From positions 39,695,124 through 39,759,123 of the forward strand of contig OY757016.1 in assembly GCA_963580285.1 (NCBI GenBank): a stretch of DNA of 64,000 nt. The letters are read 5' to 3'. The stretch comes from Lucinisca nassula (lineage: Eukaryota > Mollusca > Bivalvia > Lucinida > Lucinidae). A model generated the notes under the pieces. The model ran no database searches, was not told the DNA's origin, and was given only the letters and a program-made list of their open reading frames with translations. The position numbers and the translations under genes were made by a program. Position 1 is the stretch's first letter; each line of letters begins with the position of its first letter. Of this stretch, positions 56,401-64,000 are shown in pieces.

Positions 56401-57094
56401 TTATATGATTTGACCCGCTGACCTACTTTTTAACCCGATATGACCCATATTCGAACTGGACTGAAATATTGTCACAATGGTCATTCTGAGCAAGTTTCAT
56501 GATAATTGGACCAAAACAGTGGCCTTCAGAGTGTTCACAAGGTTTTTCTATGATTTGACCTACTGACCTACTTTTTGACCGGACATGACCCATATTCGAA
56601 CTTGACCAAGATATTGTCATGATGATCATTCTGAGCAAGTTTGATTATGATTGGACCAAAATTGTGGCCTCTAGGGTGTTCACAAGGTTTTTCTATGATT
56701 TGACCCGCTGACCTACTTTTTAAGCCGACATGATCCATATTCAAACTTCACTAAAATATTGTCACAATGATCATTCTGAGCAAGTTTGATGATGATTGGA
56801 CCAAAATTGTGGCCTCTCGAGTGTTCACAAGGTTTTTCTATGATTTGACCTACTGACCTACTTTTTTACCCGACATGACCCAAATTCGAACTTGACCGAG
56901 ATATTGTCATGATTATCATTCTGAGCAAGTTTGATGATAATTGGACCAAAACTGTGGCCTCTAGTGTGTTCACAAGAAAAAGTTTACGCACGGACGACGC
57001 ACGACGGACGACGGACGACGCACGACGCACGACGACGCCGGACATCTTACTGTCACAAAAGCTCACCATGACCTTCGGTCAGGTGAGCTAAAAA
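53455..57094 (+). mobile_element. Pearl/HINE-like element with two array types
   Basis: 5' end AACAAGAGGGCCATGATGGC; about 15 type-1 monomers (53510-56092), then six about 144-bp monomers of another type (56093-56975: GTGTTCACAAGGTTTTTCTA, TTCTGAGCAAGTTTGATGAT); GACGACGGACGACG microsatellite (56993-57045); hairpin GACCTTCGGTC in AGCTCACC...GGTGAGCT. CAGCACTATCATTTGAATAA marks a variant at 54801, 55464 and 55962, i.e. four- and three-monomer higher-order spacing. No gene. Confidence 0.85.
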
Positions 57095-57150
57095 TGGTAG
57101 ACTCATGAAACACACCATTTTATTGCATGGGTTGCTACTGTTTACATGCT

Positions 57151-57464
57151 GCCTGCCTCGGTACCTCAGTCAGCTGAGCGTCTGACTGGTAATCAGGAGG
57201 ATGTGGGTTCGATACCTGCCGGGGTCAGCAACATTCTTTCATGGAGATTGATCATGAAATCTTTTCTACGGTCATTCTCTTCCTTCAGCTGATTCAAGAA
57301 GGGCAGTTGTCAGTTTCTGGCGAAAGAATGTGCACTGTACTGGTTAACCGCTTAGGTATAAGCCTGGCCAGGAAAAGTGTAGATAGGTAAACTTACCGGC
57401 TCAAAAATGACCTAAACAGTGTTGATTGGGCCATTAAACTCAAATACAAATAATACAAACAAAA
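57151..57464 (+). mobile_element. SINE family 4, complete
   Basis: Head GCCTGCCTCGGTACCTCAGT, perfect B-box-like GGGTTCGATACC; a stem-loop CTGA-CTGGTAA-TCAG sits where an anticodon arm would (GGT, Thr-like). Imperfect duplication CTGTTTACATGCT / CTGTTATAATGCT at 57138 and 57465. Confidence 0.88.
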
Positions 57465-57867
57465 CTGTTATAATGCTAGCCATATTTCAAAAGGGACTTG
57501 AACTAACCAATGAGTATGAATAATGGGTCCATGGTAAAGATGTAAAATATGACAAGTTATACCAAACCAGAAAAATATCACAGAAGTGAGAATTAATCAT
57601 TTTGAAGCAATAAACAAATTTCCTTGTAAAAGTGCCCAAATTTATGATAGCAAAAATGTTTCAAACAAAACAGATTGTGAAATTGGCAGGAATATACCAC
57701 AGAACAAATTCAGTTCCATGAAAAAATGTTTTTCTTATCAAATGATAAATTATTTTATCAAACAGCCTAAAATTTAAATGGAAAATCTCAGCATGATAGA
57801 ATATTTTGATATATGAGTCTGGTTTAGTCTAGGGCATGGAGGTCTGAACAAATTTTTCTCATTGTTT
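57465..57867. other. Low-copy DNA, no gene
   Basis: AT-rich; a 63-codon open frame (57586-57777, plus) has no recognised motif. Confidence 0.4.
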
Positions 57868-58108
57868 AAGGGGTATTGGATACACCTTCAGGGGAGGCAA
57901 CTCCTGCAAAAGTATTTTTGTCTCCCATGTCAATAGGGGTCAACTCTTAAAGGAAAGAATTTGCTCCTGAGGAGCAAATTCTTTCCTTTAGGAGTTGACC
58001 CCTTTTTCAGTGGGACAGGGCTTATAGAATAGCAAACAGGACGTCCAAAAAGTTGTCTCCCTTTGAAAAATGGCAGAAAAATCTGCCAGGTGTTCCCATT
58101 CAACTTAA
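57868..58108. mobile_element. MITE family G, third copy
   Basis: AAGGGGTATTGGATACACCT start; near-perfect 27-bp-arm hairpin (AACTCTTAAAGGAAAGAATT, loop CTGAGGAG); GGTGTTCCCATTCAACTT end. Confidence 0.88.
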
Positions 58109-58187
58109 TACCAAAATTGGGAAACAGTGTAGACCCAGCTGACATCACATTATCAAGTTTTTACATTATAAAACCTAGTTTATAAAC

Positions 58188-58690
58188 ATAACAACAGGGC
58201 TATAATGGCCCTGGATCACACCTGAGCCTAACTGTAGAAATAAACAGTAGGACATATAAGACAGAGTGGACGGTTTGAGCAATTTTGGTTGACAGTGACT
58301 CAAGAAACATTTCTGTGAAATTATTTCAAAATTAGTCTAGCTATATAGGATAGAAGTCATTTTAAGGGTGGTATGGTAACTATCATGTTCAGTGGAGCGA
58401 AAGGATTTTGAGCATTTTTGTAAGAGGATCACCCATTATTTGTATGGGGTGGGGGAGGGGTGGGGGATGGGGTGGGTTTCGGGGTATTGGCATCAGAAGC
58501 TACAGAGCTGACCTGTATGCCACTGTCTGAGCACCATGTGGGCATTGAGGGTCAGGTCCTAGGTCCCACACGGAGATGAACCAGCTGTGAATGACTTACA
58601 AAACCTCGTGGTGACAAGTGGTGGTTCCTAGTACTGACATTCACACCCCCTATACCCAATACTAAGTTGGTCTGACGACATCTCCATACC
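58188..58690 (+). mobile_element. Degraded pearl-like 5' region
   Basis: AACAACAGGGCTATAATGGC and GGATCACACCTGAG resemble the usual start; then the GGTTTGAGCAATTTTGGTTG monomer type and a segment shared with 51100. No 3' end. Confidence 0.55.
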
Positions 58691-58930
58691 CTTTGCAGAT
58701 AACAAGATGTGTTTGAGAAACAAACACGTCCCAGGGCTGAAGTCATTTTTTTTCTTTAAAGTAGGTCACAGGTCAAGATTAAGGTCACAACCCAAATGTT
58801 TTGTAAGAGTGGGAAGCCCTAGTTACAAGGAACAAATATGTCAAATATGAAGGTGCTCTCTGAAACAGTTCAAAAGTTATGACCAATGCTATTTTTTTAA
58901 AGTAGGTTGCAGGTCAAGGTAATTTTTTTG

Positions 58931-59706
58931 TGTCACGGGAAAGATTTGTTGTCATGGGTTGTTTGATGAATGGATTTAAGGTGATTGTGGCCACATGCTG
59001 ATAGTAGACGTTGATACAACGTTTCTAGACCTTCTCCCGCTTTCTTGAGGGGGTTCGGGGTTCAAGTAATGACAACTATAGACTGATAGATGATGTTTCC
59101 ATGTTTTTGAGCTGTGTCATGAACCTTCTCTCTCTCTCTCGACCTCGGTTCATCTGAATAAATATTATAAATATCCTAAGAAATTAGGAATAACATATAG
59201 ATGGTGTCCGTCAGGTGGTCGTGAGACCTACCCTCGCCAGGGACAAAGGAAGACTGACTCCGAGGTCGAGAGATCGAAATGGCAAGATACGAATATTCAT
59301 GAAATAATGACAATTATGATAATTTACAAATGTTCAACAAGATAATGAAATAAAGTAAACGCATACCTGAATAAATATTATAAATATCCTAAGTAATTAG
59401 GAATAACATAGATGGTGTCCGTCAGGTGGTCGTGAGACCTACCTTCGCCAGGGACAAAGAAAGACTGACAAAGGCTGAGGTAAGAATGTGCGCATGCGGT
59501 GTTAATCAGTGAAGTGAAAAGCGCGCGAGACTTACATAAGGACACCGGAAATGGATATACGCTACTCAGGAATGCTTAATGCTTAATGAAATATATGAGT
59601 ATATGAAGTATGAAAAACAACGATCAATAGAGGAAAATAACTGGAGATGACTAGAAAGTCCTAAGCGCAAGCGCTCCTCCAGTTTCCATAATTTCACTCT
59701 GTGACA
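58931..59706 (-). repeat. 3' LTR, 776 bp
   Basis: Begins and ends with perfect TGTCAC/GTGACA inverted ends. 58931-59374 is nearly identical to 62890-63330. A roughly 100-bp part (AATATCCTAAGAAATTAGGA...GTCCGTCAGGTGGTCGTGAG) occurs twice, at about 59149 and 59371, the second copy with several changes. Confidence 0.85.
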
Positions 59707-59722
59707 TTCTCCCCCTCTTCGG
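59707..59722 (-). other. Polypurine tract
   Basis: On the minus strand GAAGAGGGGGAGAA lies immediately before the TGTCAC start of the 3' LTR, where plus-strand priming is expected. Confidence 0.75.
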
Positions 59723-60379
59723 GAAATGTCCGGGAAATGTCGTCCCGACATTTAACTTACTCAACAAATTACTTGCATGAGTTTAAAAACAGTTTAACTA
59801 CACATTTTCATTTATTTATATAAATTTACCAGATGTATATTTTGTTAATAAATACCAATCTGATAATTAAATAGGAGCCGAAGCTATTGCTTCCACTGTT
59901 TGTCGAGCTAGTGAAGTTAACCATATCTAACACTTAACCAGGTAAACCCTTATCAAAATGCTCTGTCATAAATGCTTCACAGTATGCACAGCGCAAAAAA
60001 TAAAACTTTATATACAGAACTTAGACAAAAAATCTTTTATTGATAGCGTGTAATAGGACACTCCTTACTGGTTTAGCTTCAAACGGCTAAACATTAAAAC
60101 CAGGCTAAAATTGCTTATCCTAAAACACAGCCAAAATGGAAGTGTCATATAAAAATACATTATTTACGTGCTGGACTGGAGAGAGGAAATATAACAGAAC
60201 TATTCAATTCTTACGAAATTATTCACCCTTCCACGAAAGCACAAGCCAGAAGCACGAACCGGCCACGGTCTGATTGGGATAGCCCCCACCTAGGTTGTAA
60301 CCAACCCATGTCCAAGCAAGCGCAAAATCGTGTCAAGGCGAAATTTTCAATAATACAATTTTCCTACTAGAACTTTCTC

Positions 60380-60712
60380 GCCAGTTTGCAGTACAGTGCA
60401 CCATGTGTCAGCGGTAATCTGACAACATACAAGCTCTCCAGATACCGCGACAAATCATGCACTGTCAACCGACTGCAACCAAGCAGAAGCTGAACTTAAG
60501 AAAAAAACAAAGGGTCAGCAGAATTGCATTCCAGTGCGGCACGTGCCAAGAGCACTCTGACAACATACAAGCTCTCCAGAGACGCCATGACAAGCCATGC
60601 ATCGTCACTCGACTGCAACCCAGCAACCCGTTTAAATGAAACCTTTTTGTTTCGAAGCCTCTCTCCAGAATATATTTAGCGTAATTGTCACACGCTCCCC
60701 TCCCCCTCTGTG
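60380..60712 (+). other. Tandem C2HC-finger-like segment and second purine tract
   Basis: Two about 135-bp tandem copies on the plus strand. The second reads FQCGTCQEHSDNIQALQRRH then DKPC (C-x2-C...H...C spacing); the first matches but has a stop (CTMCQR, then DNIQALQ). Just right of it, on the minus strand, GAGGGGGAGGGGAGCG precedes TGTGACAATTACGC (about 60683-60712), like another PPT/LTR junction. It may be an older LTR or foreign insertion between integrase and the 3' LTR. Confidence 0.35.
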
Positions 60713-60955
60713 AAAAAAATGTCGTCTCGACATTTCAAATAAAAAAAATAAAATAAAATACTTGTACAGGAAACCATGTCAGCTGTTAATTCAGTTAAAA
60801 ACATTCGAAAATTTAAAATAACCAGTCCCCTCCTGCCTACCACCTTGGTTTCTGCCTATGCCTTGTTGGACGTGTTTGAGGTCGCAATTCTGGTTGAGAC
60901 CCCGGAGCAGGACTGAAGGGTTTCGCCAAAGGATTCAATGATCTCTCTGGGGGTA

Positions 60956-62953
60956 TCACCACACTAGGGGATACCGGTGCAACAAGCATGTTCGCACTAT
61001 CTGGAACTGCAGAGTCTGGTGCAGGTGAGGCTGCACTACCTGCCGTGCCACTCGGAACATTGATATCACCGGCAGTTGTATCCTTACCGGTTGAGAACTG
61101 CTATTTGGTGATATATCTGTATCCAAGGAGCGTGGTTTGGATGCTGGAAGGGCCATGAATGGAAGAAGGAGATTCCTGTGCAGCATCCTTCGGGAGCCCT
61201 TCCCATGTTCACGTTTTACAACGTACACGGGAACCTCAGTATTTGGCTGTTCAACAACCAAATACACATCTTTCTCCCATTTATCTGCCAACTTGCATTT
61301 TCCCCTCAGTCTGACGTTGCGAATTAGCACACGGTCACCGGGCAAAAGCTGGGCATCCCGAGCTTTGAGGTCATAAGTTTCCTTATGCCTTCTGCCCTGG
61401 CGACGGGCCTCCTTGGTGGCTGTCTTATAGGCAAAGTCGAGCCTCTTTTTCAGATCGGCTGCAAACTTTGTCTGGTTAGCATGCCTACTCTCTGGATTTA
61501 TGCCTAGAAAGGCATCAACCGCCAGTCTAGGGTGTCGCCCAAACATTAAATAATGGGGGGAAAATCCAGTGGTCTCATGACGGGTTGAGTTGTAGGCATG
61601 AACCAAGGGCGCAACGTAGGACTTCCAGTTAGACTTCTGGTCATCCTCCAAAGTACCCAACATATTGAGCAGAGTCTGGTTAAAGCGCTCAGGCATTCCA
61701 TTACCCATGGGATGGTAGGGTGTAGTCCTAGACTTGTCAACGTTAGCAATGGAACACAGCTCTTTAATAACCTGGCTCTCAAAATTGCGGCCCTGGTCAC
61801 TATGTAAGGGGGATGGAAATCCATAGTGACAAATGAAGTTTTCAAAGAGAACTTTGGCTGTTGTCTTGGCCGTTTGATTCTTGGTTGGTATGGCCTGAGC
61901 ATAGCGGGTGAAATGGTCTGTAATTACCAAGATGTTTTCGTAACCACCCGCTGATGTCTCAAGAGACAGAAAATCCATGCATACCAAGTCCATGGGATAA
62001 GTGGACTCTACAGTCACAAGTTTTGCTGGAGCCCGCTCTCGAGACTTTCTTCGGATGCATCTGGGACAGTTTCGGACTTTCTTTTCAATGTCACCATCCA
62101 TCCCAGGCCAGTAAAACCGAGATTTTACCAGGGACATAGTGCGGTCTCTGCCTTGATGGCCGGCCTCGTCATGCAGACCATTAAGTGCTATCTCCCGGAA
62201 AACTTCAGGCAATACCAGCTGGTTTACAGAGGTGCCATGTAAAGAGTGACGACGGTAAAGTACCTCGTCTTTGAAAAATAGACTGTCCCAATCCTTCAAG
62301 ATTTTCTGACATTCTGTCTCCTCAAGAGCAATCTGTCTCTTGGTAGGTTTGTGTCCAGAGGCAAGAATGGTCTTCACTCTGTTCAACGTACCGTCAATGG
62401 TTTGTTCAGCACGCCAGTCAACTTGACTGAAATCTGAACCAGAGTCAGAGCCAACCTCTTCACCAGTGAGGTCAAAATGCTGAGCAACCAATACACATTC
62501 AACTGCCGGCGCCTCCTCTTTAGGGGCTAATACCGCCTGGCAGATGGCCTTTATAGCGTCATTAAACAGGACCCCTTTATCAGTAGATGGTAATCTACTG
62601 AGGGCATCGGCATCTTGGTTTTTCTTGCCGGACCTGTAAATGAGCTTGAAATTGTAACTGGACAGTGCGGCTAGCCAACGATGGCCTGTGGCATCTAGCT
62701 TAGCCGTTGTTAGAACATACGTCAATGGATTGTTGTCTGTTCTAACAGTGAATTTATTTCCATACAAGTAATCATGGAATTTATCACACACTGCCCATTT
62801 CAAGGCCAAAAATTCAAGTTTATGTGCAGGGTAATTGCACTCACTGGCTCTAAGACCTCTGCTAGCATGGCCCCACGTTGGGCGCCAGTTGTCACGGGAA
62901 AGATTTGTTGTCATGGGTTGTTTGATGAATGGATTTAAGGTGATTGTGGCCAC
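60956..62953 (-). CDS. Ty3/gypsy pol remnant: RNase H and integrase
   Basis: 665 codons open. Residues 1-29 come from LTR and leader and are not genuine. Residues 30-122 are the C-terminal RNase H domain (RTDNNPL at 71; DADALSRLP at 114-122). Residues 247-300 hold the integrase zinc-binding region (H261, H266, then C296 and C299 in CPRC). The integrase core has Asp327 (CMDFLS), Asp386 (SDQGRNF) and Glu422 (PERFNQ), with 35 residues between the last two, so the D,D35E triad is present. Residues 537-545 (LPGDRVLIR) begin the C-terminal domain. A single-base shift near 61091 diverts the proline-rich tail; the other frame stays open to a TAG at 60837-60839. Without RT, protease or gag it cannot be autonomous. 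Confidence 0.93.
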   Translation of the reverse strand: MATITLNPFIKQPMTTNLSRDNWRPTWGHASRGLRASECNYPAHKLEFLALKWAVCDKFHDYLYGNKFTVRTDNNPLTYVLTTAKLDATGHRWLAALSSYNFKLIYRSGKKNQDADALSRLPSTDKGVLFNDAIKAICQAVLAPKEEAPAVECVLVAQHFDLTGEEVGSDSGSDFSQVDWRAEQTIDGTLNRVKTILASGHKPTKRQIALEETECQKILKDWDSLFFKDEVLYRRHSLHGTSVNQLVLPEVFREIALNGLHDEAGHQGRDRTMSLVKSRFYWPGMDGDIEKKVRNCPRCIRRKSRERAPAKLVTVESTYPMDLVCMDFLSLETSAGGYENILVITDHFTRYAQAIPTKNQTAKTTAKVLFENFICHYGFPSPLHSDQGRNFESQVIKELCSIANVDKSRTTPYHPMGNGMPERFNQTLLNMLGTLEDDQKSNWKSYVAPLVHAYNSTRHETTGFSPHYLMFGRHPRLAVDAFLGINPESRHANQTKFAADLKKRLDFAYKTATKEARRQGRRHKETYDLKARDAQLLPGDRVLIRNVRLRGKCKLADKWEKDVYLVVEQPNTEVPVYVVKREHGKGSRRMLHRNLLLPFMALPASKPRSLDTDISPNSSSQPVRIQLPVISMFRVARQVVQPHLHQTLQFQIVRTCLLHRYPLVW
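62870..62887 (-). other. Primer-binding site
   Basis: On the minus strand TGGCGCCCAACGTGGGGC follows the LTR end by two bases. TGG start is required to pair with a tRNA CCA end; TGGCGCCC resembles Lys-tRNA-primed elements, but the exact tRNA is not determined. Confidence 0.8.
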
Positions 62954-63330
62954 ATGCTGATAGTAGACGTTGATACAACGTTTCTAGACCTTCTCCCGCT
63001 TTCTTGAGGGGGTTCGGGGTTCAAGTAATGACAACTATAGACTGATAGATGATGTTTCCATGTTTTTGAGCTGTGTCATGAACCTTCTCTCTCTCTCTCG
63101 ACCTCGGTTCATCTGAATAAATATTATAAATATCCTAAGAAATTAGGAATAACATATAGATGGTGTCCGTCAGGTGGTCGTGAGACCTACCCTCGCCAGG
63201 GACAAAGGAAGACTGACTCCGAGGTCGAGAGATCGAAATGGCAAGATACGAATATTCATGAAATAATGACAATTATGATAATTTACAAATGTTCAACAAG
63301 ATAATGAAATAAAGTAAACGCATACCTGAA
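62890..63330 (-). repeat. 5' LTR, shortened
   Basis: Nearly identical to 58931-59374, but stops at CATACCTGAATA and passes directly into host array (TGAGTGGGAAGCC). About 335 bp present in the 3' LTR, including the TGTCAC terminus, are missing. Confidence 0.85.
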
Positions 63331-64000
63331 TATGAGTGGGAAGCCCCTGACACAAGGAACCTACATGCCAAATATGAAGATTCTTTCTCAAACAGTTCAA
63401 AAGTTATGATAAAGTAGGTCACATGTCAAAGTCACAGATCTATTGTATGTGTGGGAAAGGAATCTACATGCCAAATATGAAGGTTCTATCTCAACTGTTT
63501 CAAAATCTATGATAAGTAGGTCACAGGTCAAGGTCACAAGTCAAACTTTTTGTATGAGTGGAAAGCCCATATCACAAGGGACCTAGAGACTCTATCTCAA
63601 AGGGTTCAAAAGTTATGATAAAGTAGGTTGCATGACAAGGTGATGGTCATAGGTCAATATCTTTTGAATGAGTGGGAAACCCTTGACACACGGAATCTAC
63701 AAGCCAAATATGAAGGCTCTATCTCAAAAGTTTCATTATCTATGATAAGTAGGTCACAGGTCAAGTCACGAGTCAAATTTTTTTGTGTGAGTGGGAAGCA
63801 CTAGTCACAAGGAACCTATATGCCAAATATGAAGGCTCCATCTCAATTGGTTCACAAGTTATGATAAAGAGTGGTGAAAGTCAATATCAAGGTCACAGGT
63901 CAAAATTTTTGAGTGAGTGGGAAGAGCTTGTCACCAGGAACATACATGCCAAACATGAAGACTATCGCAAACGGTTCCAAAGTTACGATAAAGTAGGTCA

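Larger units (their letters stand above)
58931..63330 (-). mobile_element. Ty3/gypsy LTR retrotransposon, internally deleted
   Basis: Minus-strand element. 3' LTR at 58931-59706 (TGTCAC...GTGACA ends), polypurine tract just inside it (59707-59722), pol remnant at 60956-62868, primer-binding site at 62870-62887 and a shortened 5' LTR at 62890-63330. gag, protease and reverse transcriptase are absent: the leader joins directly to the RNase H domain. No env-like frame. Confidence 0.92.
58701..64000 (+). mobile_element. AACAAGATGTG-class array element, host of the LTR element
   Basis: Starts AACAAGATGTGTTTGAGAAA; monomers as in 36148-37090 (CAAGGAACCTACATGCCAAA, GTTCAAAAGTTATGA) at 58760-58930 and again from 63331 to the window end. 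The LTR retrotransposon splits a monomer between TTTTTTTG and TGAGTGGGAAG. No 3' end inside the window. Confidence 0.78.

Noticed and set aside
61137..62139. Plus-strand frames opposite pol
   Set aside because: Shadows of the integrase coding strand.
58931..63330. Intact retrotransposon or endogenous retrovirus
   Set aside because: No gag, protease, reverse transcriptase or env frame; one LTR is shortened and the pol tail is frameshifted.

Overview
The window looks like repeat-packed nuclear DNA of a bivalve mollusc, probably a heterodont clam. I infer this from tRNA-derived SINEs, from tandem-array elements that end in an ACGG microsatellite and a terminal hairpin (the architecture described for bivalve pearl / Helentron-associated elements), and from many palindromic MITE families. 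No prokaryotic features, rRNA or functional tRNA genes were seen. Species is not assigned.

The only convincing host gene is a small secreted Reeler-domain protein on the minus strand. It is split into three coding exons (about 9357-9136, 4304-4076 and 2158-1948) whose splice phases fit exactly. Its introns, 4.8 kb and 1.9 kb, are filled with MITEs, SINEs and an array element. All other long open frames are repeat shadows or transposon genes.

Layout: 1-1892 is a 38-bp minisatellite carrying two SINEs. 1948-9357 is the Reeler gene, whose first intron holds a 2.2-kb array element (5272-7438). 9425-9845 is a short-period array. 10139-12430 holds two abutting, dead mariner copies. 12648-16036 is a pogo-like TIR element that encloses two array blocks. 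16266-18955 is a low-copy tandem duplication whose copies act as empty-site controls for one SINE and one MITE. 21008-26790 is a 5.8-kb array element. 27214-29236 is another array element split by a SINE. 29700-30885 is a hairpin-rich region and a 97-bp array. 33062-34945 is an 81-bp array with a coding-like acidic frame. 36148-37090, 39210-42287, 50636-52665 and 53455-57094 are further array elements, one with a complete second element nested inside. 58931-63330 is a Ty3/gypsy LTR retrotransposon that lost gag, protease and RT but keeps an open RNase H-integrase frame; it sits in yet another array element that runs off the window.

Scattered between these are at least nine hairpin MITE families (called P, B, C, D, E, F, G, H, I, J, L and M below) and four SINE families. 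The SINE families share a GTTAAAC-type 3' motif before a simple-repeat tail, which suggests one LINE partner. Coordinates of array elements and MITEs are read by eye and may be off by a few bases.
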